DNA of 64,000 nucleotides from Hallerella succinigenes (GTDB taxonomy: Bacteria; Fibrobacterota; Fibrobacteria; Fibrobacterales; Fibrobacteraceae), in assembly GCF_002797675.1 (NCBI RefSeq), contig NZ_PGEX01000001.1, positions 2,604,001 through 2,668,000 of the forward strand. The letters run 5' to 3'. Shown here one piece after another: positions 17,052 to 26,061 of the stretch. The translations under genes and the position numbers were made by a program. Below the pieces are notes generated by a model. That model did not search any database, was not told the origin of the DNA, and saw only the letters and a list, made by a program, of their open reading frames with translations. Positions within the stretch are counted from its first letter, which is position 1, and every line of letters begins with the position of its first letter.

Positions 17052-17932
17052 TGCCGCGGACTTTAGTCGTCGGCGCTACGGGATTTGTGGGCGGATATCT
17101 TGTCCGCGAACTTGAAAGCGCTGGGCACAGCGTGGTCCAGGCGAATTTCCCGGAATTCAACCTGCTGAATTTGGAACAGGTCGAAAAGACAGTACGAGAC
17201 GCCGCCCCTGATTACGTGGTGAATCTCGCCGCGGTGAGTTCTGTCGGTCAAAGCTGGAAAGATCCGTTGATGACCGTGGACGTGAATATCAAGGGCTCGC
17301 TCCACTTGCTCGATTCCATTCAGAAATTTGCCCCGAAGGCGAAAACGCTTTTGATCGGCAGTGCGGAAGAATACGCTCCTAAGGATTCTCCGTTAAAAGA
17401 AACGGATGCGCTCGAAGCGAGCAATCCTTACGGCATTACGAAGGTCGCACAGGAAAACTTTGCGAACCTTTACCGCAAAAAGTTCGGAATGCAGATCGTT
17501 TGCACACGCTCATTCAATCACACGGGCGTGGGACAGCTGTTGAGTTTTGCCCTGCCGAGCTTCTGCAAACAGGTCGCGGATATGGATCGGAGCGGTAAGC
17601 CTGGAAAAATTTACGTTGGAAACCTGAGCGCGTTCCGCGATTTTTCGGACGTGGAAGATGTGGTGCACGTTTACCGCATGCTTCTTGAAACGGAAAACGA
17701 TTACACGGTTTACAACGTGGGATCGGGAAAGGCGCATTCCATGCGAGAACTTCTGCAGATGATTATCGACCTTGCAAAGGTCCAGATCGAAGTCGTGCAG
17801 GATCCGGAAAAAATGCGCCCTGTCGATATTCCGTACCTTTGCGCGGATAATTCCCGTGTGCAAAAGTTCTTTCGTGGCACGGACATTCGGGAGACCATTC
17901 GAAAAATGTTCTCCGCTTTCCGCAACGCTTAA
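17051..17932 (+). CDS. rmd: GDP-4-keto-6-deoxy-D-mannose reductase
   Basis: Extended SDR of 293 residues with an NAD(P) motif (GATGFVGGYL) and catalytic Tyr127-x-x-x-Lys131 in NPYGITK. FNHTGVGQ and FRDFSDVEDVV are typical of the Rmd group that reduces the Gmd product to GDP-D-rhamnose. Coupling to gmd gives a complete two-step GDP-rhamnose route for surface polysaccharide. Other reductases acting on the same intermediate (fucose or colitose routes) are less similar in these motifs. The gene ends nine bases from the end of the convergent glycosyltransferase gene. Confidence 0.85.
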   Translation: MPRTLVVGATGFVGGYLVRELESAGHSVVQANFPEFNLLNLEQVEKTVRDAAPDYVVNLAAVSSVGQSWKDPLMTVDVNIKGSLHLLDSIQKFAPKAKTLLIGSAEEYAPKDSPLKETDALEASNPYGITKVAQENFANLYRKKFGMQIVCTRSFNHTGVGQLLSFALPSFCKQVADMDRSGKPGKIYVGNLSAFRDFSDVEDVVHVYRMLLETENDYTVYNVGSGKAHSMRELLQMIIDLAKVQIEVVQDPEKMRPVDIPYLCADNSRVQKFFRGTDIRETIRKMFSAFRNA

Positions 17933-17941
17933 TGCAAAACG

Positions 17942-19051
17942 TTAGGAATTCAGACAGGCTTCGACTGCCTTCTGCATTTTGTCCGTCATCGCGTCCCAGC
18001 TCATGCCGAGGGCGCGTTCTTTTGCATTCGCTTCGAGCTTAGCCAAACGTTCCTTGTCGTGCAGAACGGAGGCTGCCTTTTGGCAGAAGCCTTCCACGTC
18101 ATCGTTTTCGTACAGAAGCCCAGTGACACCGTCGATGACGGAATCCTTGAGGCCCGCGACGTTATTCGAAAGGGAAATGGTGCCGCAGAGGTTTGCTTCG
18201 ATGTTATTGATGCCCCAGCCTTCCTTCAAGGACGGATTGATGAAGAGCGAAGAACGGCTTAAAAGGTTGCGTTTTTCGTCTTCGGAAACGCGACCGAGGA
18301 ATTGTACGGAGTCTTTGACGCCGAGCTGTTCCACCATCTGTTCGAGTTCCGGACGGAAGTCTCCGCTGCCGGCGATCTGCAACTGAATGCCCGGCACGAG
18401 TTCATTCAGGCGCGGCATGGCCGAGATGACGAATTGTGCGTTTTTGTACTTCATCAAGCGGCCGACGTAAGAAATGACAGGCGGATTTGCTTTGGCTTCG
18501 GTCGGGTGGAAATATTCCGTGTCGATGCCCGGTTCCACGACAAACATTTGCTTGTAGCGAATGCCCATATCGTCGATTTCTTCTTTGGTGCTTTCGGAGA
18601 TGGCGAGGAAGTTCTGGTTGCGGTAGAAGAGCGCGACAGCGCGTTCCATTAAGTAAACGTACAGGGCGATAGGGAAGACCGTTTCGCGGAAGATGGACTT
18701 GCGGAAAAAGTGCATCACCATGTGGAGGCTCTTGGTTCCCTTGAGACAAGTCGGTGTGAAGAATGGGATCTTGTTCAAGTTTTCGACAACGAGATCGTAT
18801 TCTTTGCAGTGTTTCTTGACGTAGCTGTGCACGCTGAAGTTGAACAGAAATTTGTTGCCGATGCGGACCGTGCGAACTCCATCGATGAATTCTTCGTTCG
18901 GGAGCCCTTTGACGCGGTGAGAAAGGAATGTGACTTCGTAATCGCGTTCATTCAGCCGCTTAAAAATCTCGTGATGGTAAAGTTCTGCGCCACCCGCTTC
19001 CGGATTTTTGATGTCTCGCCAGTTAATCGCTAAAATTTTCTTCTTTGCCAC
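17942..19051 (-). CDS. Family 4 glycosyltransferase
   Basis: GT-B glycosyltransferase of 369 residues. The N-terminal half has the early RDIKNPEAGGAELYHHEIFKRL block; the C-terminal half has VSYVGRLMKYKN and the donor-binding FINPSLKEGWGINNIEANLCG with the E-x7-E pattern of GT4 enzymes. The donor and acceptor are unknown; the neighbouring gmd-rmd pair suggests GDP-rhamnose as one candidate. The start is a GTG at 19051 with GGAG eight bases upstream. A longer frame reaching 19123 translates an intergenic repeat and is rejected. It is convergent with rmd. Confidence 0.85.
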   Translation of the reverse strand: MAKKKILAINWRDIKNPEAGGAELYHHEIFKRLNERDYEVTFLSHRVKGLPNEEFIDGVRTVRIGNKFLFNFSVHSYVKKHCKEYDLVVENLNKIPFFTPTCLKGTKSLHMVMHFFRKSIFRETVFPIALYVYLMERAVALFYRNQNFLAISESTKEEIDDMGIRYKQMFVVEPGIDTEYFHPTEAKANPPVISYVGRLMKYKNAQFVISAMPRLNELVPGIQLQIAGSGDFRPELEQMVEQLGVKDSVQFLGRVSEDEKRNLLSRSSLFINPSLKEGWGINNIEANLCGTISLSNNVAGLKDSVIDGVTGLLYENDDVEGFCQKAASVLHDKERLAKLEANAKERALGMSWDAMTDKMQKAVEACLNS

Positions 19052-19072
19052 GTAAAACTCCGTTTTATTGAA

Positions 19073-19120
19073 AATTAACAATTCACAATGGAGAATTATC
19101 CATTCACAATGAACAATTGT
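19073..19120. repeat. Short AT-rich intergenic tandem repeat
   Basis: The ten-base unit ATTCACAATG occurs at 19081-19090 and again at 19102-19111, a 21-base period. Related AATTGT/ACAATT half-sites around it make it partly palindromic. It lies between the GTG start of the glycosyltransferase and the end of the NrnA-type gene, and looks like a degenerate dispersed repeat rather than a coding sequence. Confidence 0.5.
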
Positions 19121-19181
19121 CAAAAACTGGGAAAGGAGTTTTACGTCAAAGGTAAAGGTTCCTCGAAGATTGAAGATTGCC

Positions 19182-20126
19182 TTACAGCTCCGCTTCGATC
19201 AGCTTCAAAATTTTGGGAATCACGACGTCTGGATGTTCGCTTGTGCTTGCGCCTGCGGCTTTTGCGTGTCCGCCACCGCCGAAGGTCCCTGCGATCTTGT
19301 TCACGTCTACGATATAGTTCGAGCGCAAGCTGATTTTATACTGACCATTGACCGGATACATGAAAAGAGCCACTTCGGTTTCGCTGACTTCGCGGATCGT
19401 GTCGACGACGGAACCCAGATCCATCGGGGTGACGTCAAAGCGCTGCATGTCTTCTGGGGTGACGTAAGAGTAAACCACTTTGCCGTCCAAGCCGAGCTTG
19501 CACTTTTCCATAGCGAGGCCCGTGATGAGGGTTGCTTTGTAAGATCGTGTGTAATAGGTGTCGTTGATGATTTGTGCGAAGTCGCAGCCTTTGTCGATGA
19601 AGTCACCGACAGCGGTCATGGTGCGCTTGCTCGTACAGCTGAACTTGAAGGCGCCTGTATCGTGGACGATTCCGAGGTACATGCTGTTAGCTGTGTTTTT
19701 GCTTACTTTGTTCGAATCCAGCAGGAAGTAAAGAACTTCGCTTGCGGAACTTGCACTGGGTTCGACGAAATTGACTGTGCATAGGTTCAGCGGATTGCTG
19801 ATATGATGGTCTATGTTGCAGGTGAATTTTGCTTTTTTCAAACATTCTACACCATTTGCACCGCAGCGTTCAAAAGACGGTGTATCCATGAGGAAAGCGA
19901 GATCTACATCGCGGCCATCGTATTCGTGCAAAATTTTGTCGGCACCGTTCAAAAGATTGTAACTCGGCGGGAAAGCTTCGGCAAAAACCTGCGCCTGTAC
20001 ATTCGGGAAATTGTCTGCGATATAATTGTACAGACCGAGGCAAGAACCGATACAGTCACCGTCCGGACGGACATGTCCAAAAATCGCCACGGAACTCGCT
20101 TTCGAAAGTATTTCTTCAATCGTCAT
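19182..20126 (-). CDS. DHH-DHHA1 phosphoesterase, NrnA-type nanoRNase/pAp phosphatase
   Basis: Cytoplasmic metal-dependent phosphoesterase of 314 residues. Motif I is FGHVRPDGDCIGS, the DHH motif is in IDHHISN, a later Asp is in GIVHDTGAFKFS, and the DHHA1 tail carries GTFGGGGHAKAAGA. Members degrade short RNA oligomers and dephosphorylate pAp. The start is the ATG at 20126 (MTIEEILSKA); the frame runs to 20213, but those 29 residues precede the conserved core and the AAAGG-like site fits 20126. It is divergent from ddl across about 160 AT-rich bases. The same genome has Orn at 9.1-9.7 kb. Confidence 0.88.
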   Translation of the reverse strand: MTIEEILSKASSVAIFGHVRPDGDCIGSCLGLYNYIADNFPNVQAQVFAEAFPPSYNLLNGADKILHEYDGRDVDLAFLMDTPSFERCGANGVECLKKAKFTCNIDHHISNPLNLCTVNFVEPSASSASEVLYFLLDSNKVSKNTANSMYLGIVHDTGAFKFSCTSKRTMTAVGDFIDKGCDFAQIINDTYYTRSYKATLITGLAMEKCKLGLDGKVVYSYVTPEDMQRFDVTPMDLGSVVDTIREVSETEVALFMYPVNGQYKISLRSNYIVDVNKIAGTFGGGGHAKAAGASTSEHPDVVIPKILKLIEAEL

Positions 20127-20285
20127 ACAGGTAAACCTTTTTTGGAGGAAAGTTAATAATTCTAAGGGAGGGGTTAATTGAAAATTCCTGCTAAAACTTC
20201 CCATCTTCAGCATACCTCAGCTTTTCGCATTTTTTCTTTTTTATAAATTTCTACTCAAACACATCTCACATCAAGAAGGTTTTTC

Positions 20286-21323
20286 ATGTCTCGCTTGCGC
20301 GTTTTGGTTTTTATGGGCGGTTATTCCACGGAACACGATGTTTCTGTCACCAGTGGTACCGGCGTTATCCGCGCGATGGATCGTACTAAGTACAACATTC
20401 ATCCGGTTTTGATTCAAAAGGACGGAACCTGGATTTGGTCTTCTCGAGAACTTTCTCCGTATCAGAAGGATAACTTTAGCGAGAATTATTTCTACAGCTT
20501 GGAAGGTCCGAGTGCAAGACAGGAAAAGAATCCGGCTCTTTCGGAACTTCCGAGTGCAGACATCGCCTTCCTCGCTTTGCACGGCAAGTGGGGCGAAGAC
20601 GGCCACGTTCAGGCTCTTCTCGAAAACTGGGGCATTCCGTACACGGGTTGCGGCCTTCTTGCTAGTGCTCTCGCCATGGACAAGGTTCTTTGCAAGGCTG
20701 CATACCTTTCTGTTGGCATCGATACGCCTCCGTACCGAGTTCTTTTCCGCGATGATTTCTCGGGCGATAAGCTTGTGGATGCGGCAGACGCTTTGGGCTT
20801 CCCGCTTGTGATCAAGGATCCGGTGGGCGGTTCGAGCATCGGCATGGGCATTGCGAAGGATTTGGACGAAGCCGGTCAGATTGTGAACAATCTCTTCAAG
20901 AATTCGAACCGTCTCCTTTGCGAAAAGTTCATCCAGGGTCAAGAAGCGAGCTGCGGTTATATCGAAGGCGTTGAAACGCCGCTTCCGCCGACCGAAATGC
21001 GCATGACCACCCGTGAATATTTTGACTTCGAAGCGAAGTATAACGGTGAATGCCGCGAAGTGACTCCGGCAGAATTCCCGGAAGAACTCACTAAGCGCAT
21101 CCAGCAACTTTCCAAGAAGGCTCATCTCGCAATCGGTGGCGCTGGCTACAGCCGCACGGACGTTCGCATTGACGCAGACGGCAAGCTCTGGGCTCTCGAA
21201 ACGAATACGCTTCCGGGCATGACGCCGACTTCGATCCTTCCGGCAGAAGCCGCAGCTGTCGGCATTGACTACACTCATCTGATTGATCTGATCATCGACA
21301 CAAGCCTCAAGATTGAGCGTTAA
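20286..21323 (+). CDS. ddl: D-alanine--D-alanine ligase
   Basis: ATP-grasp ligase making the D-Ala-D-Ala dipeptide for peptidoglycan precursors. The 345-residue protein has the N-terminal GGYSTEHDVSVTSG, ALHGKWGEDGHVQ, the ATP-loop region KDPVGGSSIGMG, and the metal-binding end ALETNTLPGMTPTS. An AGAAGG ribosome binding site precedes the ATG at 20286. It heads a plus-strand run: tsaB starts two bases after its stop and rimI overlaps tsaB, so ddl-tsaB-rimI is likely one transcript that continues into the lipoprotein cluster. An AT-rich TATAAA-type box lies in the gap shared with the divergent NrnA gene. Confidence 0.95.
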   Translation: MSRLRVLVFMGGYSTEHDVSVTSGTGVIRAMDRTKYNIHPVLIQKDGTWIWSSRELSPYQKDNFSENYFYSLEGPSARQEKNPALSELPSADIAFLALHGKWGEDGHVQALLENWGIPYTGCGLLASALAMDKVLCKAAYLSVGIDTPPYRVLFRDDFSGDKLVDAADALGFPLVIKDPVGGSSIGMGIAKDLDEAGQIVNNLFKNSNRLLCEKFIQGQEASCGYIEGVETPLPPTEMRMTTREYFDFEAKYNGECREVTPAEFPEELTKRIQQLSKKAHLAIGGAGYSRTDVRIDADGKLWALETNTLPGMTPTSILPAEAAAVGIDYTHLIDLIIDTSLKIER

Positions 21324-21324
21324 A

Positions 21325-21966
21325 ATGGAACTCGATCTCATTCTTGATACATCGCGCAAAGGGATTGCTCTTGGCATCTACGCCGCGGGGAAGCCTGTAT
21401 GTGAACATTTTGAACCGGAATCCCGCGGTGAAAACCTGGGACGGATTCTCGATGCTGCCTTGGAACAGGCGAAGGTGGCTCTTGACGACGTAAAACGCGT
21501 TCTCGTGACGCTCGGTCCGGGATCCTTTACGGGACTTCGCACGGGCATCGCCTTCTGCGAAGGACTTTGCTTTTCGGGAAAACGCTCCTTGTACGGGATT
21601 TCGACTCTGAAGGCGCTGCGCTCTCTTTGCGCAGATGAAAATTCCGTCGTTGTGCTGTATGCGCGTACGGGATTCTTCTACGTGGGAACGCAGACGGAAG
21701 AACTCTTTATTCCGGTCGAAGAAGCGCTTCAAAAGTTTGAAGATTTGAAGATTGCATCTTTTGTCGTGGACCATCGTTCCGCGGAAGAAGAACGGTTGAA
21801 GGCTTTGGTTCAAAAAACGAACGCACAGCTAATCGTTTCGGAGGGAAATGAAATCGCTCCGTTTTGCAAGTTCTTTGCGGAAGTGGAACCGAACATTGTG
21901 CAGAGTGCGAACTACATTCAGCCGTCTTATTACGAACGCCGTGGTGCAGAGGGGGTTATTCGCTAA
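21325..21966 (+). CDS. tsaB: tRNA threonylcarbamoyladenosine biosynthesis protein TsaB
   Basis: ASKHA-fold partner of TsaD and TsaE in forming t6A37 on ANN-decoding tRNAs. The 213-residue protein has the N-terminal LILDTSRKGIALGIY and the diagnostic GPGSFTGLRTGIAFCEGL. The start is the ATG at 21325, one base after the ddl stop; a TTG-initiated extension to 21313 is unlikely. Its stop overlaps the rimI start (TAATG). tsaD and tsaE are not in the window. Confidence 0.92.
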   Translation: MELDLILDTSRKGIALGIYAAGKPVCEHFEPESRGENLGRILDAALEQAKVALDDVKRVLVTLGPGSFTGLRTGIAFCEGLCFSGKRSLYGISTLKALRSLCADENSVVVLYARTGFFYVGTQTEELFIPVEEALQKFEDLKIASFVVDHRSAEEERLKALVQKTNAQLIVSEGNEIAPFCKFFAEVEPNIVQSANYIQPSYYERRGAEGVIR

Positions 21967-22427
21967 TGTCTGAAGTTGCAATGACAGTCCGTGAAATGGA
22001 AGATCGTGACATTCCAGCTGTGCTCGAAATTCAAAATGCGACGCACTTTGAAAACTGGGATGAAAAGACTCTCCAGAAATTCTTGTTGAAAACGTACACG
22101 TTTGCGTTTGTGGCAGAAGCTCCAGATTCGGCTGGGAACTGGAAGCTTGCGGGTTACGCAGTCTTCTCTTTGGCTGCCGATGAAGCGGAACTGCTTGCTA
22201 TTTCGACTGCGCCTGAATTCCTTCGCAAAGGCGTGGCTACGGAAATCTTTGCGGAAGGCGAAGAAGCCCTTGCCGATGCGGGTGCTCGGAACTTTTACCT
22301 CGAAGTCCGTGAGCATAATGAATCTGCTATCGCATTCTATCGCAACCTGGGCTTTGAAAAGAACGGGGAACGCGGAGGTTATTACTCTGACGGGGAAAAT
22401 GCGGTCTTGATGACTCGTCCTCTTTAA
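21966..22427 (+). CDS. rimI: Ribosomal protein S18 alanine N-acetyltransferase-type GNAT
   Basis: A 153-residue GNAT acetyltransferase. It starts with VREMEDRDIPAVLEIQ, has the acetyl-CoA loop as LAISTAPEFLRKGVATEIF, and ends with LEVREHNESAIAFYRNLGFEKNGERGGYY, the RimI pattern in which a Glu and Tyr act in catalysis. The tsaB-rimI order is common in bacteria and supports RimI over other GNAT proteins. The start overlaps the tsaB stop; a longer frame back to 21864 lies inside tsaB and is rejected. Confidence 0.88.
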   Translation: MSEVAMTVREMEDRDIPAVLEIQNATHFENWDEKTLQKFLLKTYTFAFVAEAPDSAGNWKLAGYAVFSLAADEAELLAISTAPEFLRKGVATEIFAEGEEALADAGARNFYLEVREHNESAIAFYRNLGFEKNGERGGYYSDGENAVLMTRPL

Positions 22428-22439
22428 TGCGAGATTTTT

Positions 22440-23294
22440 ATGAGCCGAATTTTTAAGCCGATTTCCGATATCCGAAAAGAGAAGCGCCGTGCGAAGATCG
22501 TGACGCGGACTCGAATCGTTGTTGCTGTCGTTTTGTGCATTCTTCTCTTTTACGTTTTGGTCTCTTACAGCGGCCACTGGCTTGTACGGGATGACTCCTT
22601 TGAACATGTGAACTGGGTCGTTGTCCTGGATGGGCAGAGCGGAGATTTGGAACGCTCGGATTACGCGGCAAAGCTTGTGCGCGAAGGCAAGGCGGATTCC
22701 GTGTTGATTCTTGGACGCCGTGTGTTCCGCGATAAGAACAATGCGGACTTTTATGCCGAAGACATGGAAGAAGTCGGCGGAGTCGATCCGAGCCGCATTT
22801 ACATCTACCGCCACGACGATCCGAGTACGATCGAAGAAGCGGTCTCGGTCATTCCTTGGTTCAAACGTCGCGCTCCGAAGGATACGGTCTTATTGCTTAC
22901 GGCCGCTCCGGCAACACGCCGTGCAGCGTTCCTCTTCAATACGCTTTCCGGTGGACATCCCGCATTCATCACGGTGGATTTGCACGATTGGCGTTACAAT
23001 GCAAAGACCTGGATTTTTGAACGGGAAGCTCGCAAGAACTGGCTCCGCGAATGGGCAGCCATTTTGAATGCAAAATGGGATTTGCTCGGCGTGGATACGC
23101 TTCTTGTTTCGGACCGTCCAGTCCGCTTCCCGGAACGTTGGGAAAACGCAGTCTCTTCAAAGACAAACGTTACCCCTCCTCCTCTTTCTCAGTTGGTTTC
23201 GATCAAAAAGGCGATCGCTTCTCAGGATTCTACCGTTAAGGAAATTCAGGCAGAAGCTCAGCAAGAATCGATGCCATTACCGGATTCCCTCTAA
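22440..23294 (+). CDS. DUF218 (YdcF/ElyC-like) membrane-anchored protein
   Basis: A 284-residue protein with one N-terminal membrane segment (about residues 25-45) after a basic stretch, so most of it is periplasmic. The DUF218 core is visible: VVVLDGQSGDLERSDYAAKLVREGKADSVLILG, then PSTIEEAVSVIPWFKRR and LLLTAAPATRRAAFLF. Relatives affect envelope integrity, but the biochemical role is not established. The C-terminal 50 residues are polar and low in complexity. It begins 12 bases after rimI and is followed 15 bases later by a lipoprotein gene. Confidence 0.8.
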   Translation: MSRIFKPISDIRKEKRRAKIVTRTRIVVAVVLCILLFYVLVSYSGHWLVRDDSFEHVNWVVVLDGQSGDLERSDYAAKLVREGKADSVLILGRRVFRDKNNADFYAEDMEEVGGVDPSRIYIYRHDDPSTIEEAVSVIPWFKRRAPKDTVLLLTAAPATRRAAFLFNTLSGGHPAFITVDLHDWRYNAKTWIFEREARKNWLREWAAILNAKWDLLGVDTLLVSDRPVRFPERWENAVSSKTNVTPPPLSQLVSIKKAIASQDSTVKEIQAEAQQESMPLPDSL

Positions 23295-23309
23295 AAAAAG
23301 GAGCTGCGG

Positions 23310-24461
23310 ATGAAAAAGTTCTTTACAGCGCTTTCTTTGGCTTGTTTTGCAGGCTGTTACAGTCCGGAGCAGTATAAGGCTTCAACCAATCAAAATCAAA
23401 CAGCGACTTCGGATTTCGGTACGCTGTATGAAATCAACGGAGGAAAGCAAATTTGCAATCCTTCCGTGACGCAGGATGAAGAAAACTATCCGGCTTCGAT
23501 GCTTTGGCTCAACTTTTCGGGAACTTTGAACGTGGAAGACGCTCCGGATGGCTATTCGACGACCGGTGCGAAAACGCATGACCGTTTGACCGTTTCCGAT
23601 ACCGCAGGCAAGGTCCTCTGGTATTTGACAAGAGATGAAGTCGAAGGCGTGGACTGTGAATTCCAGGATCCGGAATGGACGACTCATGGCAACTTTATCA
23701 TTACGCTTGCCGCTTCGAACGTAGAAGGTTCTAAGGGTTGCGACGAATTGAACTACGGACTTTTGGTGGTGAGACTTTCCGACAAGAAGACGTTCTTCCT
23801 TGCAGACAGCGGGATGGATGAATCCGCGAATCCGCACCTTTGGATTGGCGAAGAACAGGATGAAGTCGGCGAAGATGACGAACGTGCAGAATTCTTCGGT
23901 ACAAATGAAGTCAAACTCGTGTACATGAATACATCGGGCAAACTTGTGTATGTGGATTATGCGAAGAGTGAAAAGCCGGTGACGCTCAAGGCTCCGAGTG
24001 TAGAAGGCTTGCTCGACGGTCCGATGATTTCTCCGGATGGAAAGTTCATCGTTTATGATGTCTTAGAATCTTCGTATTCCTGGAGCTCTTACGTGCAGGA
24101 ACTTTCTTCGACCTCTTCGCCGGTGGAAATTAAAAAACTCGACGGCATGATTTCGAATCCTGTGTTCCCGCATTGGTGGAAGCTCGGTTCCCGTCTTTTT
24201 GTTGTTTGGACGGAATTTGCTGCAGGAAATGCGTATTTGAATAAGAGCGACTTAACCGATGAAAGCACTTGGACTGGAACGCTTGGCAGAACTGCGATGC
24301 GTGAAGTCACGGTGACCGCAGGCGCTCCGAGCGATGTGGCGGTGGAATGGAACGGAGATGTGCGTGAAATCGCGCCGGTTCCGCTGATCGGGGGACGTTC
24401 TCCGAGTGGACATTTTGTTTCGACGGGAACGAATAACGGTTACATGCTTTATATTCCTTAA
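23310..24461 (+). CDS. Lipoprotein, possible beta-propeller
   Basis: A 383-residue protein with a signal peptide and lipobox ending at Cys16 (MKKFFTALSLACFAGC), so it should be lipid-anchored in the envelope. Later sequence has repeated short strand patterns such as GPMISPDGKFIVYDVLESS, similar to TolB/WD-like propeller blades, but no family can be named. A ribosome binding site (AAGGAG) lies upstream. It is followed 12 bases later by a beta-barrel gene and then by a second lipoprotein. The three look like a co-expressed surface cluster. Confidence 0.7.
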   Translation: MKKFFTALSLACFAGCYSPEQYKASTNQNQTATSDFGTLYEINGGKQICNPSVTQDEENYPASMLWLNFSGTLNVEDAPDGYSTTGAKTHDRLTVSDTAGKVLWYLTRDEVEGVDCEFQDPEWTTHGNFIITLAASNVEGSKGCDELNYGLLVVRLSDKKTFFLADSGMDESANPHLWIGEEQDEVGEDDERAEFFGTNEVKLVYMNTSGKLVYVDYAKSEKPVTLKAPSVEGLLDGPMISPDGKFIVYDVLESSYSWSSYVQELSSTSSPVEIKKLDGMISNPVFPHWWKLGSRLFVVWTEFAAGNAYLNKSDLTDESTWTGTLGRTAMREVTVTAGAPSDVAVEWNGDVREIAPVPLIGGRSPSGHFVSTGTNNGYMLYIP

Positions 24462-24473
24462 GGAGATGGCAAG

Positions 24474-25580
24474 ATGAAAAAATATTGGACACTCGCTCTT
24501 GCCGCTCTTTGCGGTTTTTCGCTTTCGATGCTCGTTCCGGAATCTCCGGCGACGCCATGGGAATCCATTGGCGGTTGCGGTGCTGGCGGTAGCGGTGGCG
24601 GTGCTTCGGATGGCATCAAATGGATCGGTCAGGGTGTGAATGGTGGCCTTGTCGAAACGGAAATCTTTGCCAAGGCTTCGGTCGGGGAAAATTATTCCGG
24701 ATTCACCTTTACGCCGCGATTCTCTTTTAAGCCGACGTGGTCGACTTCGGTCGGGGTGACACTTCCGTTTATGACGCATAGCGGTGAAGTGCAGTACCGC
24801 ACAAACCAGGCTCCGGTAGACCGTACAACGGGCGGCTTTGGCGATATCTCGTTTGATGTTTCACAGATTGTCGGCGGCGGCGGTGCTGCGAACATTTCTC
24901 TTGCGCTCACGATTCCAACGGGCCAGTATGATATCAAGCGTGGAACGGACGCTTCGCAGGAATTCCTCCCGTCGAGCTTCCAGAAGGGCTCGGGCGTTTA
25001 TTCTTTAGCTCTCGGCTGGAATTACACGCGTGATACGGAAAACGGCATGTGGCTTTATTCTTTGACGTATACGCATCCGTTTAACGTGAGCTTTAGCGGT
25101 GAAAACGAATTCAACGATTCGTACTTTAAGGATTACGATACCGATGGCGACGACCGCTTTGAATATCACTTTAAGTGGTATGGTGAAAATGACTTGGGCG
25201 GATATACGCCGCCGAGTGTTTCTGCAAGCCTTGCTTACGCTTACCGCGGTCAGGAAAACTTTGTACATTCCTTTGGAATAACCTTCTCGGCGCCTCTGGG
25301 CGTTGCCTGGATTCCGTCCGAAAAGGTGGGCACGTACGATCCGCGCCCAGACCCGGATCATAAGGCTTGGTCTTTCGCATTCGTTTACGGTCTTGAATTT
25401 TCTCGTGCGGACTATCCGATTTTTCTCGCCTTCTCGCTTCCGCTGCACGACAAGTCGAATGGCGCAGATGCGGATGATGAATACGACGAAAGTGCGATGC
25501 GCAAGTGGGACTTGCCGGACTTTGGCGCGTTCCTCGAAGAATGGACTTTGGCAGTTGGCATCAAGGCTAGCTTCCTCTAA
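24474..25580 (+). CDS. Predicted outer-membrane beta-barrel protein
   Basis: A 368-residue exported protein with an N-terminal signal peptide and a Gly-rich start (GGCGAGGSGGGASDG, about residues 33-47). The rest alternates hydrophobic and polar residues in many strand-like segments ending in aromatic residues (FTFTPRFSFKPTWSTSVGVTLPF), and the last residues are IKASFL. This is the pattern of outer-membrane barrels of the transporter or porin-like type; no specific family is recognised. It sits between two lipoprotein genes with gaps of 12 and 21 bases, which suggests that the proteins work together at the outer membrane. Confidence 0.65.
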   Translation: MKKYWTLALAALCGFSLSMLVPESPATPWESIGGCGAGGSGGGASDGIKWIGQGVNGGLVETEIFAKASVGENYSGFTFTPRFSFKPTWSTSVGVTLPFMTHSGEVQYRTNQAPVDRTTGGFGDISFDVSQIVGGGGAANISLALTIPTGQYDIKRGTDASQEFLPSSFQKGSGVYSLALGWNYTRDTENGMWLYSLTYTHPFNVSFSGENEFNDSYFKDYDTDGDDRFEYHFKWYGENDLGGYTPPSVSASLAYAYRGQENFVHSFGITFSAPLGVAWIPSEKVGTYDPRPDPDHKAWSFAFVYGLEFSRADYPIFLAFSLPLHDKSNGADADDEYDESAMRKWDLPDFGAFLEEWTLAVGIKASFL

Positions 25581-25601
25581 AATTGGACATAGGAGATTAT
25601 T

Positions 25602-26060
25602 ATGAAAAAACGATTTACTCTTTCTCTCGCTCTTTTAGCTGGCGCCTGGATGGTGGGTTGCAGCTCTAGTTCGAGCGCTTCCGATGAAGATTCTTCTTCG
25701 TCCTCCGCTTCTTACAATTCAGAGGATTGCACCCTTTCTGAAAAAGGCGTCAAGATTTTGCTCCCGGCGGGAGATGAAGAATACAAGATCGGTGATTCCA
25801 TTACGATCGTCTTTGTTGCAAACTATGCGAATGCGAACGGTTTCAACGTTCTTTATAAGGCAAATGCGGATGATAAAGGCTCTGAACTTTTTACGGGCTC
25901 TGTAGGCGACGAATCTCCGGATGGCACGGAATGCACCGAAGTCAAGGCTCTCCTAAAGGAAGAACTCACGCCTTCGACGGAAGCTTTCATTCGCGTGGAG
26001 GCTTATAACGCTGCGAAGATTCGCGCCAATTCCAACACTTTCACAGTGAAAGCGAAGTAA
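25602..26060 (+). CDS. Small lipoprotein with poly-serine linker
   Basis: A 152-residue protein. The signal peptide and lipobox end at Cys20 (AWMVGC), followed directly by two serine-rich runs (SSSSSASDEDSSSSSAS), a linker style common in Fibrobacter envelope proteins. The remaining 110 residues look like one small beta-sandwich (GVKILLPAGDEEYKIGDSITIVF at about 48-70). A strong AGGAG site precedes the ATG. Third gene of the lipoprotein-barrel-lipoprotein cluster; the next gene begins one base after its stop. Confidence 0.75.
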   Translation: MKKRFTLSLALLAGAWMVGCSSSSSASDEDSSSSSASYNSEDCTLSEKGVKILLPAGDEEYKIGDSITIVFVANYANANGFNVLYKANADDKGSELFTGSVGDESPDGTECTEVKALLKEELTPSTEAFIRVEAYNAAKIRANSNTFTVKAK

Positions 26061-26061
26061 A

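Noticed and set aside
20271-21377. Antisense frame across ddl
   Set aside because: Ddl is complete with all ATP-grasp motifs and a good ribosome binding site; the antisense frame spans past both ends of the gene.
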